Shown here piece by piece: positions 47,822 to 61,105 of a stretch of 64,000 bases of DNA (the stretch's first letter is position 1; each line of letters opens with the position of its first letter). A program made the translations under genes and the position numbers. The notes beneath the pieces were generated by a model. That model searched no databases, was not told where the DNA came from, and saw only the letters and a program-made list of their open reading frames with translations. This DNA is from Massilia varians (GTDB taxonomy: Bacteria; Pseudomonadota; Gammaproteobacteria; Burkholderiales; Burkholderiaceae_D). The stretch is from assembly GCF_027923905.1 (NCBI RefSeq), contig NZ_AP026966.1, positions 2,791,001 to 2,855,000 on the forward strand, in the 5' to 3' direction.

Positions 47822-48545
47822 GCGTGATAACCCCGAGGTGTTCAAGAATGGTGTGACGGCCGACGCTGCAGCGCCAGGCCGGCCGGCGGCAATCGCGGTC
47901 AGCGGCCTGTCCAAACGGGTGGCGGACGCCAGCGGCGAACTCACCATCCTGCAAAACATCGATTTTACCGTGCAACCGGCCGAGACGCTCGCGCTCGTCG
48001 GCGCCTCCGGTTCGGGCAAGTCAACCTTGCTGGGACTGCTTGCGGGCCTGGATACGCCATCGAGCGGCAAGGTCGTGCTCGACGGCACCGACATCTTCGC
48101 ACTCGACGAAGATGGGCGCGCCGCCTTTCGCAAGGCCAAGCTGGGCTTCGTGTTCCAGTCTTTCCAGTTGCTGGCCCACCTGAACGCCGTGGAAAACGTG
48201 ATGTTGCCCCTGGAACTGCGCGGCGACGATGATGCGCGTGCCAAGGCCGAGGCCATGCTGGGACGCGTGGGCCTGTCCAGCCGCCTGCGCCATTATCCCA
48301 AGTACCTGTCGGGCGGCGAACAGCAACGGGTGGCCCTGGCGCGTGCTTTTGTCACCGAGCCGCCGCTGTTGTTCGCCGACGAGCCGACCGGCAGCCTGGA
48401 TGCGGCCACCGGCGAAGCCATCATCGCGCTGATGTTCGAACTGAACCGCGAGCGCGGCTCGACCCTCGTGCTGGTCACGCACGACCCCGCCATGGCGGCG
48501 CGCTGCGGCCGTACCCTCACCATCGCCGCCGGCCGCCTCGCCTGA
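47820..48545 (+). CDS. ybbA: ABC transporter ATP-binding protein (YbbA/LolD family)
   Basis: A 241-aa ATPase of the MacB/LolD/YbbA type: Walker A GASGSGKST at 61-69, signature YLSGGEQQRVALARA, Walker B LLFADEP, H-loop VTHDP. Such ATPases normally energise a YbbP-like permease involved in extracting substrates from the membrane. Here no permease gene follows; a repeat and an opposite-strand gene do. Start could be 47811 or 47820; the latter abuts the divergent tesA ATG and neither has a strong ribosome site. Confidence 0.88.
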   Translation: MRDNPEVFKNGVTADAAAPGRPAAIAVSGLSKRVADASGELTILQNIDFTVQPAETLALVGASGSGKSTLLGLLAGLDTPSSGKVVLDGTDIFALDEDGRAAFRKAKLGFVFQSFQLLAHLNAVENVMLPLELRGDDDARAKAEAMLGRVGLSSRLRHYPKYLSGGEQQRVALARAFVTEPPLLFADEPTGSLDAATGEAIIALMFELNRERGSTLVLVTHDPAMAARCGRTLTIAAGRLA

Positions 48546-48552
48546 CTTTCAG

Positions 48553-48653
48553 GAGCGTCTAACAAAACCTCCATGGCTGCGTTGTACCGTCTTGCCGTAC
48601 TGGCGTACTGTCTTCGACGGTACGCCTTGCCCTGAAGGCTTTGTTAGACGCTC
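48553..48653. repeat. Nested-palindrome intergenic element (101 bases)
   Basis: Outer arms GAGCGTCTAACAAA (48553-48566) and TTTGTTAGACGCTC (48640-48653) are perfect over 14 bases; an inner pair GTACCGTC (48584-48591) and GACGGTAC (48616-48623) is perfect over 8. Between them the strands pair imperfectly, so the whole element can form one long hairpin. It fills the convergent gap between ybbA and nnr. It looks like a dispersed REP/MITE-type repeat; copy number cannot be judged here. Confidence 0.7.
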
Positions 48654-48667
48654 TTAAGGCCTGATCC

Positions 48668-50164
48668 TCAGGCCGCTTTCTCGGCCACCAGCAGGTTCAG
48701 CACCGCCCGGGCAGCCGCCGGCAGTTCGCTGGCCGTCATGCCGATCGGGCCGACGCCGTGCGCCACCAGGAGGTCCGCCGCGGTGCCGTGGATCCAGCAA
48801 CTGCCTGCCGCCGCTTCCCATGCGGGCCAGCCCTGCGCCAGCAGCGCGGCGCAGATCCCCGCCAGCACATCGCCGCTGCCGGCGGTCGCCAGGCCCGCGT
48901 TGCCGGTGGGGTTGATCAGGAGCGCCCCGTCCGGGTGCGCGATCACCGAACCCGACCCCTTCAGGATCACCGTCGCCTTGGCGCGCGCCGCCAGCTCGCG
49001 CGCGGCCGCCAGGCGGTCCGCCTGGACCAGTGGCGCGGTGGTGCCGAGCAGGCGCGCGGCTTCCAGCGGATGCGGGGTGAGCACGGCAGGGCCGGCGCGC
49101 TGCGCCAGGCGTGCCAAGAGGTCGGGGCTGGCGCCGATCAGGGTGAGCGCATCGGCGTCGATCACCAGGGGGCTGTCGCCGTCCAGCGCCTTGGCCAGCA
49201 GCCGCATGGCCGTTGCCGAGCCTCCCATGCCGGGGCCGATCGCCAGCGTGCGCCCGTCGAAGTCGAATTCCTCGGCCAGCCGGAACATGATCTCCGGCTG
49301 CACGCTGTCGTAGGCCGGGCCGGGATCGATCATCGCGACGAAGGTCCGGCCGGCGCCGGCAAACAGGGCGCCGCGCGCGGCCAGCACCGGCGCGCCGGCC
49401 ATGCCGTGGGCGCCGCCGACGATGGCCACGTCGCCGAAGCTGCCCTTGTGGGTGTTTTGCCGGCGCGGCTCCAGGCGATGGGCAAAGCTGTCGGCCGACC
49501 CGAGGCGGGCGGCGGGAGCCGGGAACAGTTCCGGGGCGACGCCAAGCGCCTCCACCCGCACCTGCCCGGCATGGTCGCGTCCATCCGCCGTGTGCAGGCC
49601 CGGCTTGTCGCCCAGGAAGGTGATGGTGTGGGTGGCGCGCACCGCGATGCCGTCGGGGCCGATCACGGCGCCGGTGTCGGCGTCCAGTCCGCTCGGCACG
49701 TCCAGCGCCAGGATCGGGCAGCGCAGCGCGTCGAGCGCGGCCACCAGTTCGCGGTATTCGCCCTCGATCGGGCGCGTCAGGCCGATGCCGAACAGGCCGT
49801 CCACCACCAGGCCCCATTGCGCCTCAGGGGGCAGCATGTCGATGAAGCCGACCGTGCCGCCCCGTGCGCGTTCGTGCGCGCTCGCGGCTTCCTCCGTGCT
49901 TTCGCGCTGGCCGGGCAGGTGCAGGACGGTCGCATCGACGCCGGCGCCGGCGAGCACCGCTGCCATTTCCAGCGCATCGCCGCCGTTGTTGCCCGGGCCG
50001 GCCAGCAGCAACACGGGCAAGTCGCGCTTGGCGCCCAGCAGTTCGAGCGCAAACTTCGCCGCCGCTTCGCCGGCGCGGCGCATCAGTGCGCCGGGTTCGA
50101 GCTGCGCATAGGCGGCCCGTTCGATCGCGCGCAGTTGCGCGACGGTGTACAGGTGATTGTCCAT
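48668..50164 (-). CDS. nnr: Bifunctional NAD(P)H-hydrate epimerase / ADP-dependent NAD(P)H-hydrate dehydratase
   Basis: Repairs hydrated NAD(P)H. N-terminal YjeF-N epimerase domain (about 1-215, LAGPGNNGGDALEMA; LDVPSGLDADTG) and C-terminal ribokinase-like dehydratase (about 225-495, VAIVGGAHGMAGAPVLAARGAL; GNAGLATAGSGDVLAG). Total about 498 aa, normal for the fused enzyme. Start is uncertain: MDNHLYTV at 50164 matches usual N-termini; ATG 50182 is also in frame, and neither has a clear ribosome site. Divergent from the oxoprolinase gene. Confidence 0.93.
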   Translation of the reverse strand: MDNHLYTVAQLRAIERAAYAQLEPGALMRRAGEAAAKFALELLGAKRDLPVLLLAGPGNNGGDALEMAAVLAGAGVDATVLHLPGQRESTEEAASAHERARGGTVGFIDMLPPEAQWGLVVDGLFGIGLTRPIEGEYRELVAALDALRCPILALDVPSGLDADTGAVIGPDGIAVRATHTITFLGDKPGLHTADGRDHAGQVRVEALGVAPELFPAPAARLGSADSFAHRLEPRRQNTHKGSFGDVAIVGGAHGMAGAPVLAARGALFAGAGRTFVAMIDPGPAYDSVQPEIMFRLAEEFDFDGRTLAIGPGMGGSATAMRLLAKALDGDSPLVIDADALTLIGASPDLLARLAQRAGPAVLTPHPLEAARLLGTTAPLVQADRLAAARELAARAKATVILKGSGSVIAHPDGALLINPTGNAGLATAGSGDVLAGICAALLAQGWPAWEAAAGSCWIHGTAADLLVAHGVGPIGMTASELPAAARAVLNLLVAEKAA

Positions 50165-50251
50165 GATGCCATTGTCATGCATTTTCGCCAAAACAGTCGC
50201 GCGCCCGGACTACAATAAGCGTTTTGGATCGCGCGGCAAGGGAGTATGTAC

Positions 50252-53200
50252 ATGGACTGGCAGTTCTGGATCGATCGCGGCGGCACCTTCACCGACATCG
50301 TGGCGCGCAGGCCCGACGGGCAACTCGTGACCCACAAGCTGCTGTCCGAGAACCCCGAACAATACCGCGACGCGGCCGTGGCCGGCATCCGCCACCTGCT
50401 CGGCGTGGCGCACGATGCGGCGCTGCCGGTGGCGCAGATCGAGGCCGTCAAGATGGGCACGACGGTCGCCACCAATGCGCTGCTCGAGCGCAAGGGCGAA
50501 CCGACCGTGCTGGCCATCACCCGGGGCTTTCGCGACGCGCTGCGCATCGCCTACCAGAACCGTCCGCGCCTGTTCGACCGCCATATCGTGCTGCCGGAAC
50601 TCCTGTACGCGGAGGTCGTCGAGATCGACGAGCGCATCGGCGCGCACGGCGAGACCGTGCAGCCGCTGGACGAAGCCGCGACCCGGGCCGCCCTCCAGCA
50701 AGCCTATGATCGCGGCCTGCGCTCGATCGCCATCGTGTTCATGCACGGCTACCGCTACACGGCGCACGAGGCGGCAACGGGCCGCATCGCGCGCGAGATC
50801 GGCTATACCCAGGTGTCCAGCTCGCACGCGGTCAGTCCCCTCATGAAACTGGTCGCGCGCGGCGACACCACCGTGGTCGACGCCTATCTGTCGCCGATCC
50901 TGCGCCGCTACGTCGACGAAGTGGCGGCCGAACTGCCGGGCGTGAACCTGCAGTTCATGCAGTCCAGCGGCGGTTTGACCGATGCGCGCGCCTTCCAGGG
51001 CAAGGACAGCATCCTGTCCGGCCCCGCCGGCGGCATCGTCGGCATGGTGCGCGCGAGCCAAGCGGCCGGCTTCGAGCGCGTGATCGGCTTCGACATGGGC
51101 GGCACCTCGACCGACGTCTCGCATTTTTCCGGGGAGTTCGAGCGCGTGTTCGAGACCCAGGTCGCCGGGGTACGCATGCGCGCGCCGATGATGAGCATCC
51201 ACACGGTGGCCGCCGGCGGCGGCTCGATCCTGCACTTCGACGGCACCCGCTACCGGGTCGGCCCGGACAGCGCCGGCGCCAATCCGGGCCCCGCCAGCTA
51301 CCGCCGCGGCGGACCGCTCGCGGTCACCGACTGCAACGTCATGCTCGGCAAGATCCAGCCGCGGCACTTCCCGCGCCTGTTCGGCAGCAGCGGGGGCGAA
51401 GCGCTCGACCTGGATGCCGTGCGTGCAGGCTTTGCCGCGATGGCCGAGCACATCGGACAGGCGACGGGCGACAAGCCCGCGCCGGAAGCGGTGGCGGAGG
51501 GCTTCATCCAGATCGCGGTCGGCAACATGGCCAACGCCATCAAGCAGATCTCGGTGCAGCGCGGCCATGACGTCACCGAGTATGCGCTGACCAGTTTCGG
51601 CGGGGCCGGCGGCCAGCATGCCTGCCTGGTGGCCGACGCGCTCGGCATGAAGACAGTGTTCATCCATGCGCTGGCCGGCGTGCTGTCGGCCTACGGCATG
51701 GGCCTGGCCGACCAGGCCGCAATGCGCGAGCAGGCGGTCGAGTTGCGCCTGCAGGATGCCGGCCTGGACGCGCTGGGCGAGCGCCTGGCCGCCCTCGGGG
51801 CCACTGCCCGCGACGATCTGCTGGGGCAGGGCGTGGCGCCCGGCCGCATCGCGCTGGTGTGGCGGGTGCACCTGCGCTACGAAGGCACGGATTCGGCCAT
51901 CGTCGTGCCCTTCGGCGAGTTAGACGCCATGCAGGCCGCGTTCGAAGCCGCCTACAAGCGCCGCTACTCTTTCCTGATGCCGGCGCGCGCGCTGGTGGTG
52001 GAGGCGGTCTCGGTGGAAGCCATCGGCCGCGCCGAGGCGCCGGTCGAGGCGGCCGCGCAAGCGGCGTCGAACGGCGCGCGGCCGGCACCAGGCGAAACGG
52101 TGCGCATGTATAGCGGCGGCGCCTGGCGCGACACGGGCATCTTCCTGCGCGCCGACATCTGGCCGGGCGACCTCGTACGCGGGCCGGCGATCATCGCCGA
52201 AGCGAATGCGACGACGGTGGTGGAGCCGGGCTGGCAGGCGCAGGTCACGCCGCACAATCACCTGGTGCTGCGCCGCGTCGAAGCGCTGCCCGAGCGGCGC
52301 GCGCTCGGCACCACGGCCGACCCGGTGATGCTCGAGATCTTCAACAACCTGTTCATGTCGATCGCCGAGCAGATGGGCCTGCGGCTGCAGAACACGGCGT
52401 ACTCGGTCAACATCAAGGAACGGCTCGACTTCAGCTGCGCGATCTTCGATGCCGACGGCAACCTGGTGGCCAACGCCCCGCACATGCCGGTGCACCTGGG
52501 CTCGATGGGCGAGAGCATCAAGACCGTGATGCGCAAGAACGCCGGGCAGATGAAGGCGGGCGACGTCTACGTGCTGAACGATCCCTACAACGGCGGCACG
52601 CACCTGCCGGACGTCACGGTGATTTCGCCGGTGTTCGACAAGGCCGGCCGTGAAATCCTGTTCTATGTCGGCTCGCGCGGCCACCATGCGGACATCGGCG
52701 GCACCACGCCGGGTTCGATGCCGCCGGATTCGTGCCACATCGAAGAAGAGGGCGTCCTGATCGACAACTTCAAGCTGGTCGACGGCCTTGATGGCGTGCT
52801 GCGCGAGCAGGAAGCGCGCGCGCTGTTGACAGGCGCACGCTACCCGGCACGCAATCCGGACCAGAACATGGCCGACCTGCGCGCGCAAGTCGCGGCCAAC
52901 CAGAAGGGCGTCGAGGAGCTGCACAAGATGGTCGGCTACTATGGACTGGACGTCGTGCGCGCCTACATGGGCCACGTCCAGGACAATGCCGAGGAAGCGG
53001 TGCGCCGCGTGATCTCGGCGCTGAAGGACGGCCGCTACAGCTACGACCTGGATAATGGCGCGCGCATCGAAGTGGCGATCCGGGTCGACCGGGACACGCG
53101 CAGCGCGGAGATCGACTTCACCGGGACCTCCGGTCAGCTGCCCAACAACTTCAATGCGCCTTCGAGCGTCTGCATGGCGGCGGTGCTGTACGTGTTCCGC

Positions 53201-53848
53201 ACCCTGGTCGACGACGAGATTCCGCTCAATGGCGGCTGCCTGAAGCCGCTGAAGGTGATCATCCCGCCAGGCTCGATGCTCAACCCGCACTATCCGGCCT
53301 CGGTGGTCTCGGGGAACGTCGAGACCTCCACCTGCATCACCAACGCACTGTACGGTGCGCTCGGTGTGATGGCCGCCAGCCAGGGCACCATGAACAACTT
53401 CACCTTCGGGAACGCGCGCTACCAGTACTACGAGACCATTTCGGGCGGCTCGGGCGCCGGCGCAGGTTTCGACGGCACCGACGTGGTGCAGACCAACATG
53501 ACCAACTCGCGCCTCACGGATCCTGAGATCCTGGAGTTCCGCTTCCCGGTGCGGCTGGAGAGCTACGCCATCCGCCACGGCTCCGGCGGGGCGGGGCGCT
53601 GGCATGGCGGCAATGGCGGCACCCGCAAAGTGCGCTTCCTGGAACCGATGACGGCGGCGATCCTGTCGAACAACCGCATCCATGCGCCGTTCGGCATGGC
53701 CGGGGGCTCACCCGGCGAGCGCGGGCGCAATACCGTGCTGCGGGCCGACGGGACGGTCGAGACCCTGGGGCATATCGGCAAGGTGGACATGGAACCGGGC
53801 GACCTGTTCGTGATCGACACGCCGGGCGGCGGCGGCTACGGTGCGTGA
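50252..53848 (+). CDS. oplAH: 5-oxoprolinase (fused HyuA-HyuB type, ATP-dependent)
   Basis: Hydrolyses 5-oxoproline to glutamate using ATP, a glutathione-salvage and damage-control step. The 1198-aa protein fuses a hydantoinase A-like half (about 1-680, [16 protein letters not shown] at the start; [28 protein letters not shown]) to a hydantoinase B-like half (about 695-1195, [42 protein letters not shown]). ATG 50252 is preferred, 7 bases after GGGAG; ATG 50246 is too close to it. Length fits eukaryote-type OPLAH. A hydantoinase acting on other rings is an alternative. Confidence 0.9.
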   Translation: MDWQFWIDRGGTFTDIVARRPDGQLVTHKLLSENPEQYRDAAVAGIRHLLGVAHDAALPVAQIEAVKMGTTVATNALLERKGEPTVLAITRGFRDALRIAYQNRPRLFDRHIVLPELLYAEVVEIDERIGAHGETVQPLDEAATRAALQQAYDRGLRSIAIVFMHGYRYTAHEAATGRIAREIGYTQVSSSHAVSPLMKLVARGDTTVVDAYLSPILRRYVDEVAAELPGVNLQFMQSSGGLTDARAFQGKDSILSGPAGGIVGMVRASQAAGFERVIGFDMGGTSTDVSHFSGEFERVFETQVAGVRMRAPMMSIHTVAAGGGSILHFDGTRYRVGPDSAGANPGPASYRRGGPLAVTDCNVMLGKIQPRHFPRLFGSSGGEALDLDAVRAGFAAMAEHIGQATGDKPAPEAVAEGFIQIAVGNMANAIKQISVQRGHDVTEYALTSFGGAGGQHACLVADALGMKTVFIHALAGVLSAYGMGLADQAAMREQAVELRLQDAGLDALGERLAALGATARDDLLGQGVAPGRIALVWRVHLRYEGTDSAIVVPFGELDAMQAAFEAAYKRRYSFLMPARALVVEAVSVEAIGRAEAPVEAAAQAASNGARPAPGETVRMYSGGAWRDTGIFLRADIWPGDLVRGPAIIAEANATTVVEPGWQAQVTPHNHLVLRRVEALPERRALGTTADPVMLEIFNNLFMSIAEQMGLRLQNTAYSVNIKERLDFSCAIFDADGNLVANAPHMPVHLGSMGESIKTVMRKNAGQMKAGDVYVLNDPYNGGTHLPDVTVISPVFDKAGREILFYVGSRGHHADIGGTTPGSMPPDSCHIEEEGVLIDNFKLVDGLDGVLREQEARALLTGARYPARNPDQNMADLRAQVAANQKGVEELHKMVGYYGLDVVRAYMGHVQDNAEEAVRRVISALKDGRYSYDLDNGARIEVAIRVDRDTRSAEIDFTGTSGQLPNNFNAPSSVCMAAVLYVFRTLVDDEIPLNGGCLKPLKVIIPPGSMLNPHYPASVVSGNVETSTCITNALYGALGVMAASQGTMNNFTFGNARYQYYETISGGSGAGAGFDGTDVVQTNMTNSRLTDPEILEFRFPVRLESYAIRHGSGGAGRWHGGNGGTRKVRFLEPMTAAILSNNRIHAPFGMAGGSPGERGRNTVLRADGTVETLGHIGKVDMEPGDLFVIDTPGGGGYGA

Positions 53849-53861
53849 ACAAGATATTACA

Positions 53862-54617
53862 ATGACAAACCACCCCACCCGGCTGCGCCTCGCCCTGGTC
53901 GCCGCCATGCTGTTCATCGCATACCAGATGCCGCAGGGCGTCGGCAAGCCTTGGCTGATGCTGCTGTTCCCGTTTCTCGCATGGTGGGGCTCGCGCCTGC
54001 TCGGATTCGGCGGCATGCGCGCCTGGCATCTGGATGCGCGGCCCGGCTGGCTGCGGCTGCTGGCGCTGGGACTCGGGTTGGCGCTGCTGGCCAAGCTTGG
54101 GGCAGTCGCGGTCGGCACCTATGCCGGCGTCTACACCGTCGCATGGACGGGCGGCCCCGGCGGCATAGTGTTGCTGGGGACGCTTGGCTTTCTCGCCTTC
54201 TCGACCTTCGTCGCATCGACGGCGGAAGACATCCTGACGCGCGGCCTGGTACTGCGCGCCTTCCCGAACCTGGGCTGGATCTTCATCCTGGTCTCCGCCG
54301 GGCTCTACGTCCTGAACCACATCTACCGACTGCATAAGGGCCCGTTCGAGTGGTTCATGCTGTTGTGCTTTGGTCTCGCCTACGCGGCGGCCTTGTGGCG
54401 CACGCGCTCGCTGTGGGCGGCGGTGGGCCTGCACTGGGGGTGGAACCTGGCCAACGGTCTTCTCGACAGTGTTGCGGACGTGGGCGTCGTGCAGCCCGCG
54501 CTGGCGCCGTTCTATTCGTCGGCGGCGCACCTGGCGATGCTGGCTTGCGTGCTGGCCTGGATGCGTCCATCCGGCGCGCGCCTGGTAGCGGCGGGGGAGG
54601 CGCAGGGAGCGACTTGA
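53862..54617 (+). CDS. CPBP-family (Abi) intramembrane protein
   Basis: A 251-aa multi-pass membrane protein with about seven hydrophobic segments and the CPBP/Rce1-like motifs: AEDILTRG at 121-128 (E122, D123 where the family normally has two Glu), NHIYR with His153, and HWGWN with His191 and Asn195. The Glu-to-Asp change may keep or weaken metal-assisted catalysis. The ATG at 53862 is used; a GTG at 53841 overlaps the oxoprolinase end and is also in frame. Function unknown. Confidence 0.75.
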   Translation: MTNHPTRLRLALVAAMLFIAYQMPQGVGKPWLMLLFPFLAWWGSRLLGFGGMRAWHLDARPGWLRLLALGLGLALLAKLGAVAVGTYAGVYTVAWTGGPGGIVLLGTLGFLAFSTFVASTAEDILTRGLVLRAFPNLGWIFILVSAGLYVLNHIYRLHKGPFEWFMLLCFGLAYAAALWRTRSLWAAVGLHWGWNLANGLLDSVADVGVVQPALAPFYSSAAHLAMLACVLAWMRPSGARLVAAGEAQGAT

Positions 54618-54642
54618 AGCCTTGCGTGGCAGGTGTGCCGTT

Positions 54643-56271
54643 TCAGGTCGAGATGCCGTACTTGCGCTTGGCCTGCTGGAGTTCCTCGGTCAGCGCCGCC
54701 AGGCGCGGATGCCCCGCATCCATCGCCCTCAAGCGTTCGATCTGCTCGCCGGCCACTTCGCCAAGCGCATGATCCCAGCCCAGCTCGTTCACCTGGCGCA
54801 GGATGCCGCCCGCCACCGCCACCATCACCTGCAGGTTGCCGGGCGCCATGTGCAGCGCCTCGAGCAGGGTCTGCACCGCGCCGCGCACGTCGCCCATGTT
54901 GCGCTTCTCGTCCGCCACGCCGAGCAGGATCTGCGCCTGGGCGCGCAGCTGCTGGCCCATACCGTCGGCGAGGTCGGGCCGGCCGGCGCGCACGAACACG
55001 CCCATCGCCTGGTCCAGCGTCACCGCGCCCGACGCATCGCCCATCACGCTCAGCATGACCTCGGAGGCCTGTTCGTCCATCCGGTGCTCGAGGCAGGCCT
55101 GCGCCAGGCCGATCTTCAGGTTGGGCGACAGGCCGCTGCTGGTGCGCGCGGCGCTGGCGGCATGCGAGAGCTCGGCGACGGCGGCGCTGAGGTTGCCGGT
55201 CTTTTCCAGCAGCAGGGCGCTCGAATAGGCCTTGCACGCATCGACGTTCGCGCTGCCGCGCATCGAGCGTTCCAGGTCGCGGATCACGCCGCCGGCGCCG
55301 GCCACGTCGCCGCGCGTCACCAATGCCCTGACCAGGTTGACGTGGTCCTCGGGATTGCGAAATTCCGAGTAGCGCGCCTTGCTCACCACCTGCTTGAAGG
55401 ATTTTTCAGCGGCCTCGGCATCGCCGTTGTCCAGCGCGACTTCGCCGAGCTTGCGCAGGCGGCGCACCATGTGCGGGGAGATCGCCACGGCTTCCTCCAG
55501 CACCTTTTGCGCATCGAGGCTGCTGCCCAGTTGCTCGTGGCAGCGCGCCAGCAGGTCGTAGGCCGCCATCAGGCGCGGATTGGCCTGCACCAGCGCCGCC
55601 AGCGTATCGCGCGCCGCCTCGACCTCGCCCTGCGCGAGCATGGCGCGCGCCAGGCCGAGGCCGGCCCAGCCGAGCGGACGCTCGGCCAGCACGTCGCGGT
55701 AGATCGCGCCGGCCTGGCCGTGCTCGCCGATGGCGACGTGCAGCTCGGCCTTCAGGCGCAGGAAGTCGAGCGCGTAGCGCGGACTGGCGATCGCCGCGGT
55801 GGCGCAGGCGCGGATCGCGTCAAGCGATTTACCCTGCGCGGCCAGCTGCCAGACCGGGAGCAGGGCGGTGCGGCGCTCCAGCGCGCGCTTGATGCGGGTG
55901 CTCAGCATCTCCACCGTGAACGGCTTGAGCACGTAGTCGGTCGGAGTCAGCTCGGCGGCGCTGACGACCTTGTCGTACACGCCTTCCGAGGTGAGCATGA
56001 TGAAGATGGTCGACGCCGTGATCAGGCGGTGGTGGCGCAGGTCTTCCAGCAGCTGCTGGCCGTCCTGGCCGTCGCCCGCCGGGCCGCCCAGGTCGTATTC
56101 GCACAGGATGATGTCATAGGCGCGCTTGGCGAGCTGCTTGATCGCGGTGCCGGCATTGACCGCCGACTCGATCCTGGTGATGCCGGCCTGGTTCAGCATG
56201 TTCTGCAGGCTGCCGCGCATGCCCTGGCTGGGATCGACGATCAGTACCGTGAGGTTGGCGTTTTCTTGCAT
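54643..56271 (-). CDS. TPR protein with N-terminal receiver-like domain
   Basis: A 542-aa protein. Residues 8-128 align with CheY-type receivers: VLIVDPSQGMR (one acidic residue of the usual pair), IILCEYDLG with Glu58 at the phospho-acceptor position, MLTS with the Thr, and YVLKPFT with the conserved Lys. The rest is alpha-helical with TPR-like repeats (about 140-520). No DNA-binding or enzymatic output domain is present, so it probably acts by protein binding. ATG 56271 follows AGGACGGAAG; an upstream in-frame start at 56298 lacks support. No histidine kinase is adjacent. Confidence 0.85.
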   Translation of the reverse strand: MQENANLTVLIVDPSQGMRGSLQNMLNQAGITRIESAVNAGTAIKQLAKRAYDIILCEYDLGGPAGDGQDGQQLLEDLRHHRLITASTIFIMLTSEGVYDKVVSAAELTPTDYVLKPFTVEMLSTRIKRALERRTALLPVWQLAAQGKSLDAIRACATAAIASPRYALDFLRLKAELHVAIGEHGQAGAIYRDVLAERPLGWAGLGLARAMLAQGEVEAARDTLAALVQANPRLMAAYDLLARCHEQLGSSLDAQKVLEEAVAISPHMVRRLRKLGEVALDNGDAEAAEKSFKQVVSKARYSEFRNPEDHVNLVRALVTRGDVAGAGGVIRDLERSMRGSANVDACKAYSSALLLEKTGNLSAAVAELSHAASAARTSSGLSPNLKIGLAQACLEHRMDEQASEVMLSVMGDASGAVTLDQAMGVFVRAGRPDLADGMGQQLRAQAQILLGVADEKRNMGDVRGAVQTLLEALHMAPGNLQVMVAVAGGILRQVNELGWDHALGEVAGEQIERLRAMDAGHPRLAALTEELQQAKRKYGIST

Positions 56272-56408
56272 CTTCCGTCCTGTGCGGTGCCCGTGCACCT
56301 ATTGTAATTATCTAGCCCTTACAATACCGATAAGTTCCTACAGGATCAAGAAATGTCCGTTCTACAAGGTTCGGACTGGTAGGAATGCAACGCTGCCTAG
56401 GGAGCCTG

Positions 56409-56414
56409 TATAAT
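56409..56414 (+). promoter_or_regulatory. Probable -10 element for purL
   Basis: Perfect TATAAT preceded by CCTG, 54 bases before the purL ATG. The -35 region (TGCAAC at 17 bases) is poor. No PurR-type operator is recognised. Confidence 0.5.
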
Positions 56415-56467
56415 AGCGGGCTATCTTCCACCCTAGCAGCGACGCTGCATCAACCAACTTCTCAGCC

Positions 56468-60493
<4,026 letters not shown>

Positions 60494-60513
60494 GCGGCTG
60501 AACCCATCACAAG

Positions 60514-60541
60514 AAGCGCCTCCGCGGAGGCGCTTTTTTTA
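60514..60541 (+). terminator. Rho-independent terminator after purL
   Basis: Nine-base stem AAGCGCCTC/GAGGCGCTT (60514-60522 with 60527-60535), CGCG loop, followed by T-run. It lies 13 bases before the convergent gene's stop. Confidence 0.92.
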
Positions 60542-60554
60542 TAAGCGGATCGCT

Positions 60555-61016
60555 TCAGGTTGCCCAGACGGGCTGGTCCGGCGTGCCGTTGCCGACCGGG
60601 GCGGGTTGGCCGCCTCCGGCGCCCGCCGTGTCGTCGGTGGCGCCGCCAGCGCCTGCACCGGCACCGGCACCGGCACCTGCGCCCGTATCGCCTTCAGGGA
60701 CGTGACCGGCGCCGGCGCTGCCGCCGCCCGCGCCCGGGGCCGGGCTGGTCTGGGGATCGGCGCCGCCGCGTCCCGCACTGCCGCGGCTGGTCTGGGGCGC
60801 ACCGGCCGGCATCGCGTTCGCGTCCGGCGGCGATGCGAGGAAATCGCCCTGCTGGCTGTCGCCGCCGTGGGCGCCGCCCGTGTAATGGCCGGCATTCGAC
60901 TGCAGGCTGCCTGCGCCAGGATCCTGGGGCGGCACCTCGTACTGCCACAAGCCCCCCTGGGACGCGTTCTGGCCGTCCTGGCCGGCGGGTGGGGCTTTCG
61001 CTTGTTCCTTGTCCAT
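60555..61016 (-). CDS. Gly/Ala/Pro-rich protein of unknown family, copy A
   Basis: A 153-aa, low-complexity, probably disordered protein with a perfect ribosome site (AGGAGG, 5-6 bases before the ATG at 61014-61016). It has no signal peptide. The distinctive core is GLWQYEVPPQDPGAG followed by SNAGHYT and a GG-containing stretch, then PPDANAMPAG; the C-terminal half is Gly/Ala repeats and ends PDQPVWAT. The same core occurs in the next gene upstream (61106-61558). I do not recognise the family. Real coding is supported by the ribosome site and the conserved motif shared with its paralogue. Confidence 0.72.
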   Translation of the reverse strand: MDKEQAKAPPAGQDGQNASQGGLWQYEVPPQDPGAGSLQSNAGHYTGGAHGGDSQQGDFLASPPDANAMPAGAPQTSRGSAGRGGADPQTSPAPGAGGGSAGAGHVPEGDTGAGAGAGAGAGAGGATDDTAGAGGGQPAPVGNGTPDQPVWAT

Positions 61017-61105
61017 GTCGTCCTCCTGTGGATCGAACGGCCCGATTGTAGCCGTCAAGGGAAAAGACGGGCGCGATGGAGGGCGCACCCTTGGGGAGAG
61101 CGACG

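Noticed and set aside
48546..48667. Remnant of an insertion sequence between ybbA and nnr
   Set aside because: There is no transposase fragment or target-site duplication; the nested palindromes fit a REP/MITE-type repeat better.
50164..50252. A shared operator in the nnr/oxoprolinase divergent gap
   Set aside because: The 87 bases show no palindrome or promoter hexamers that stand out from background.
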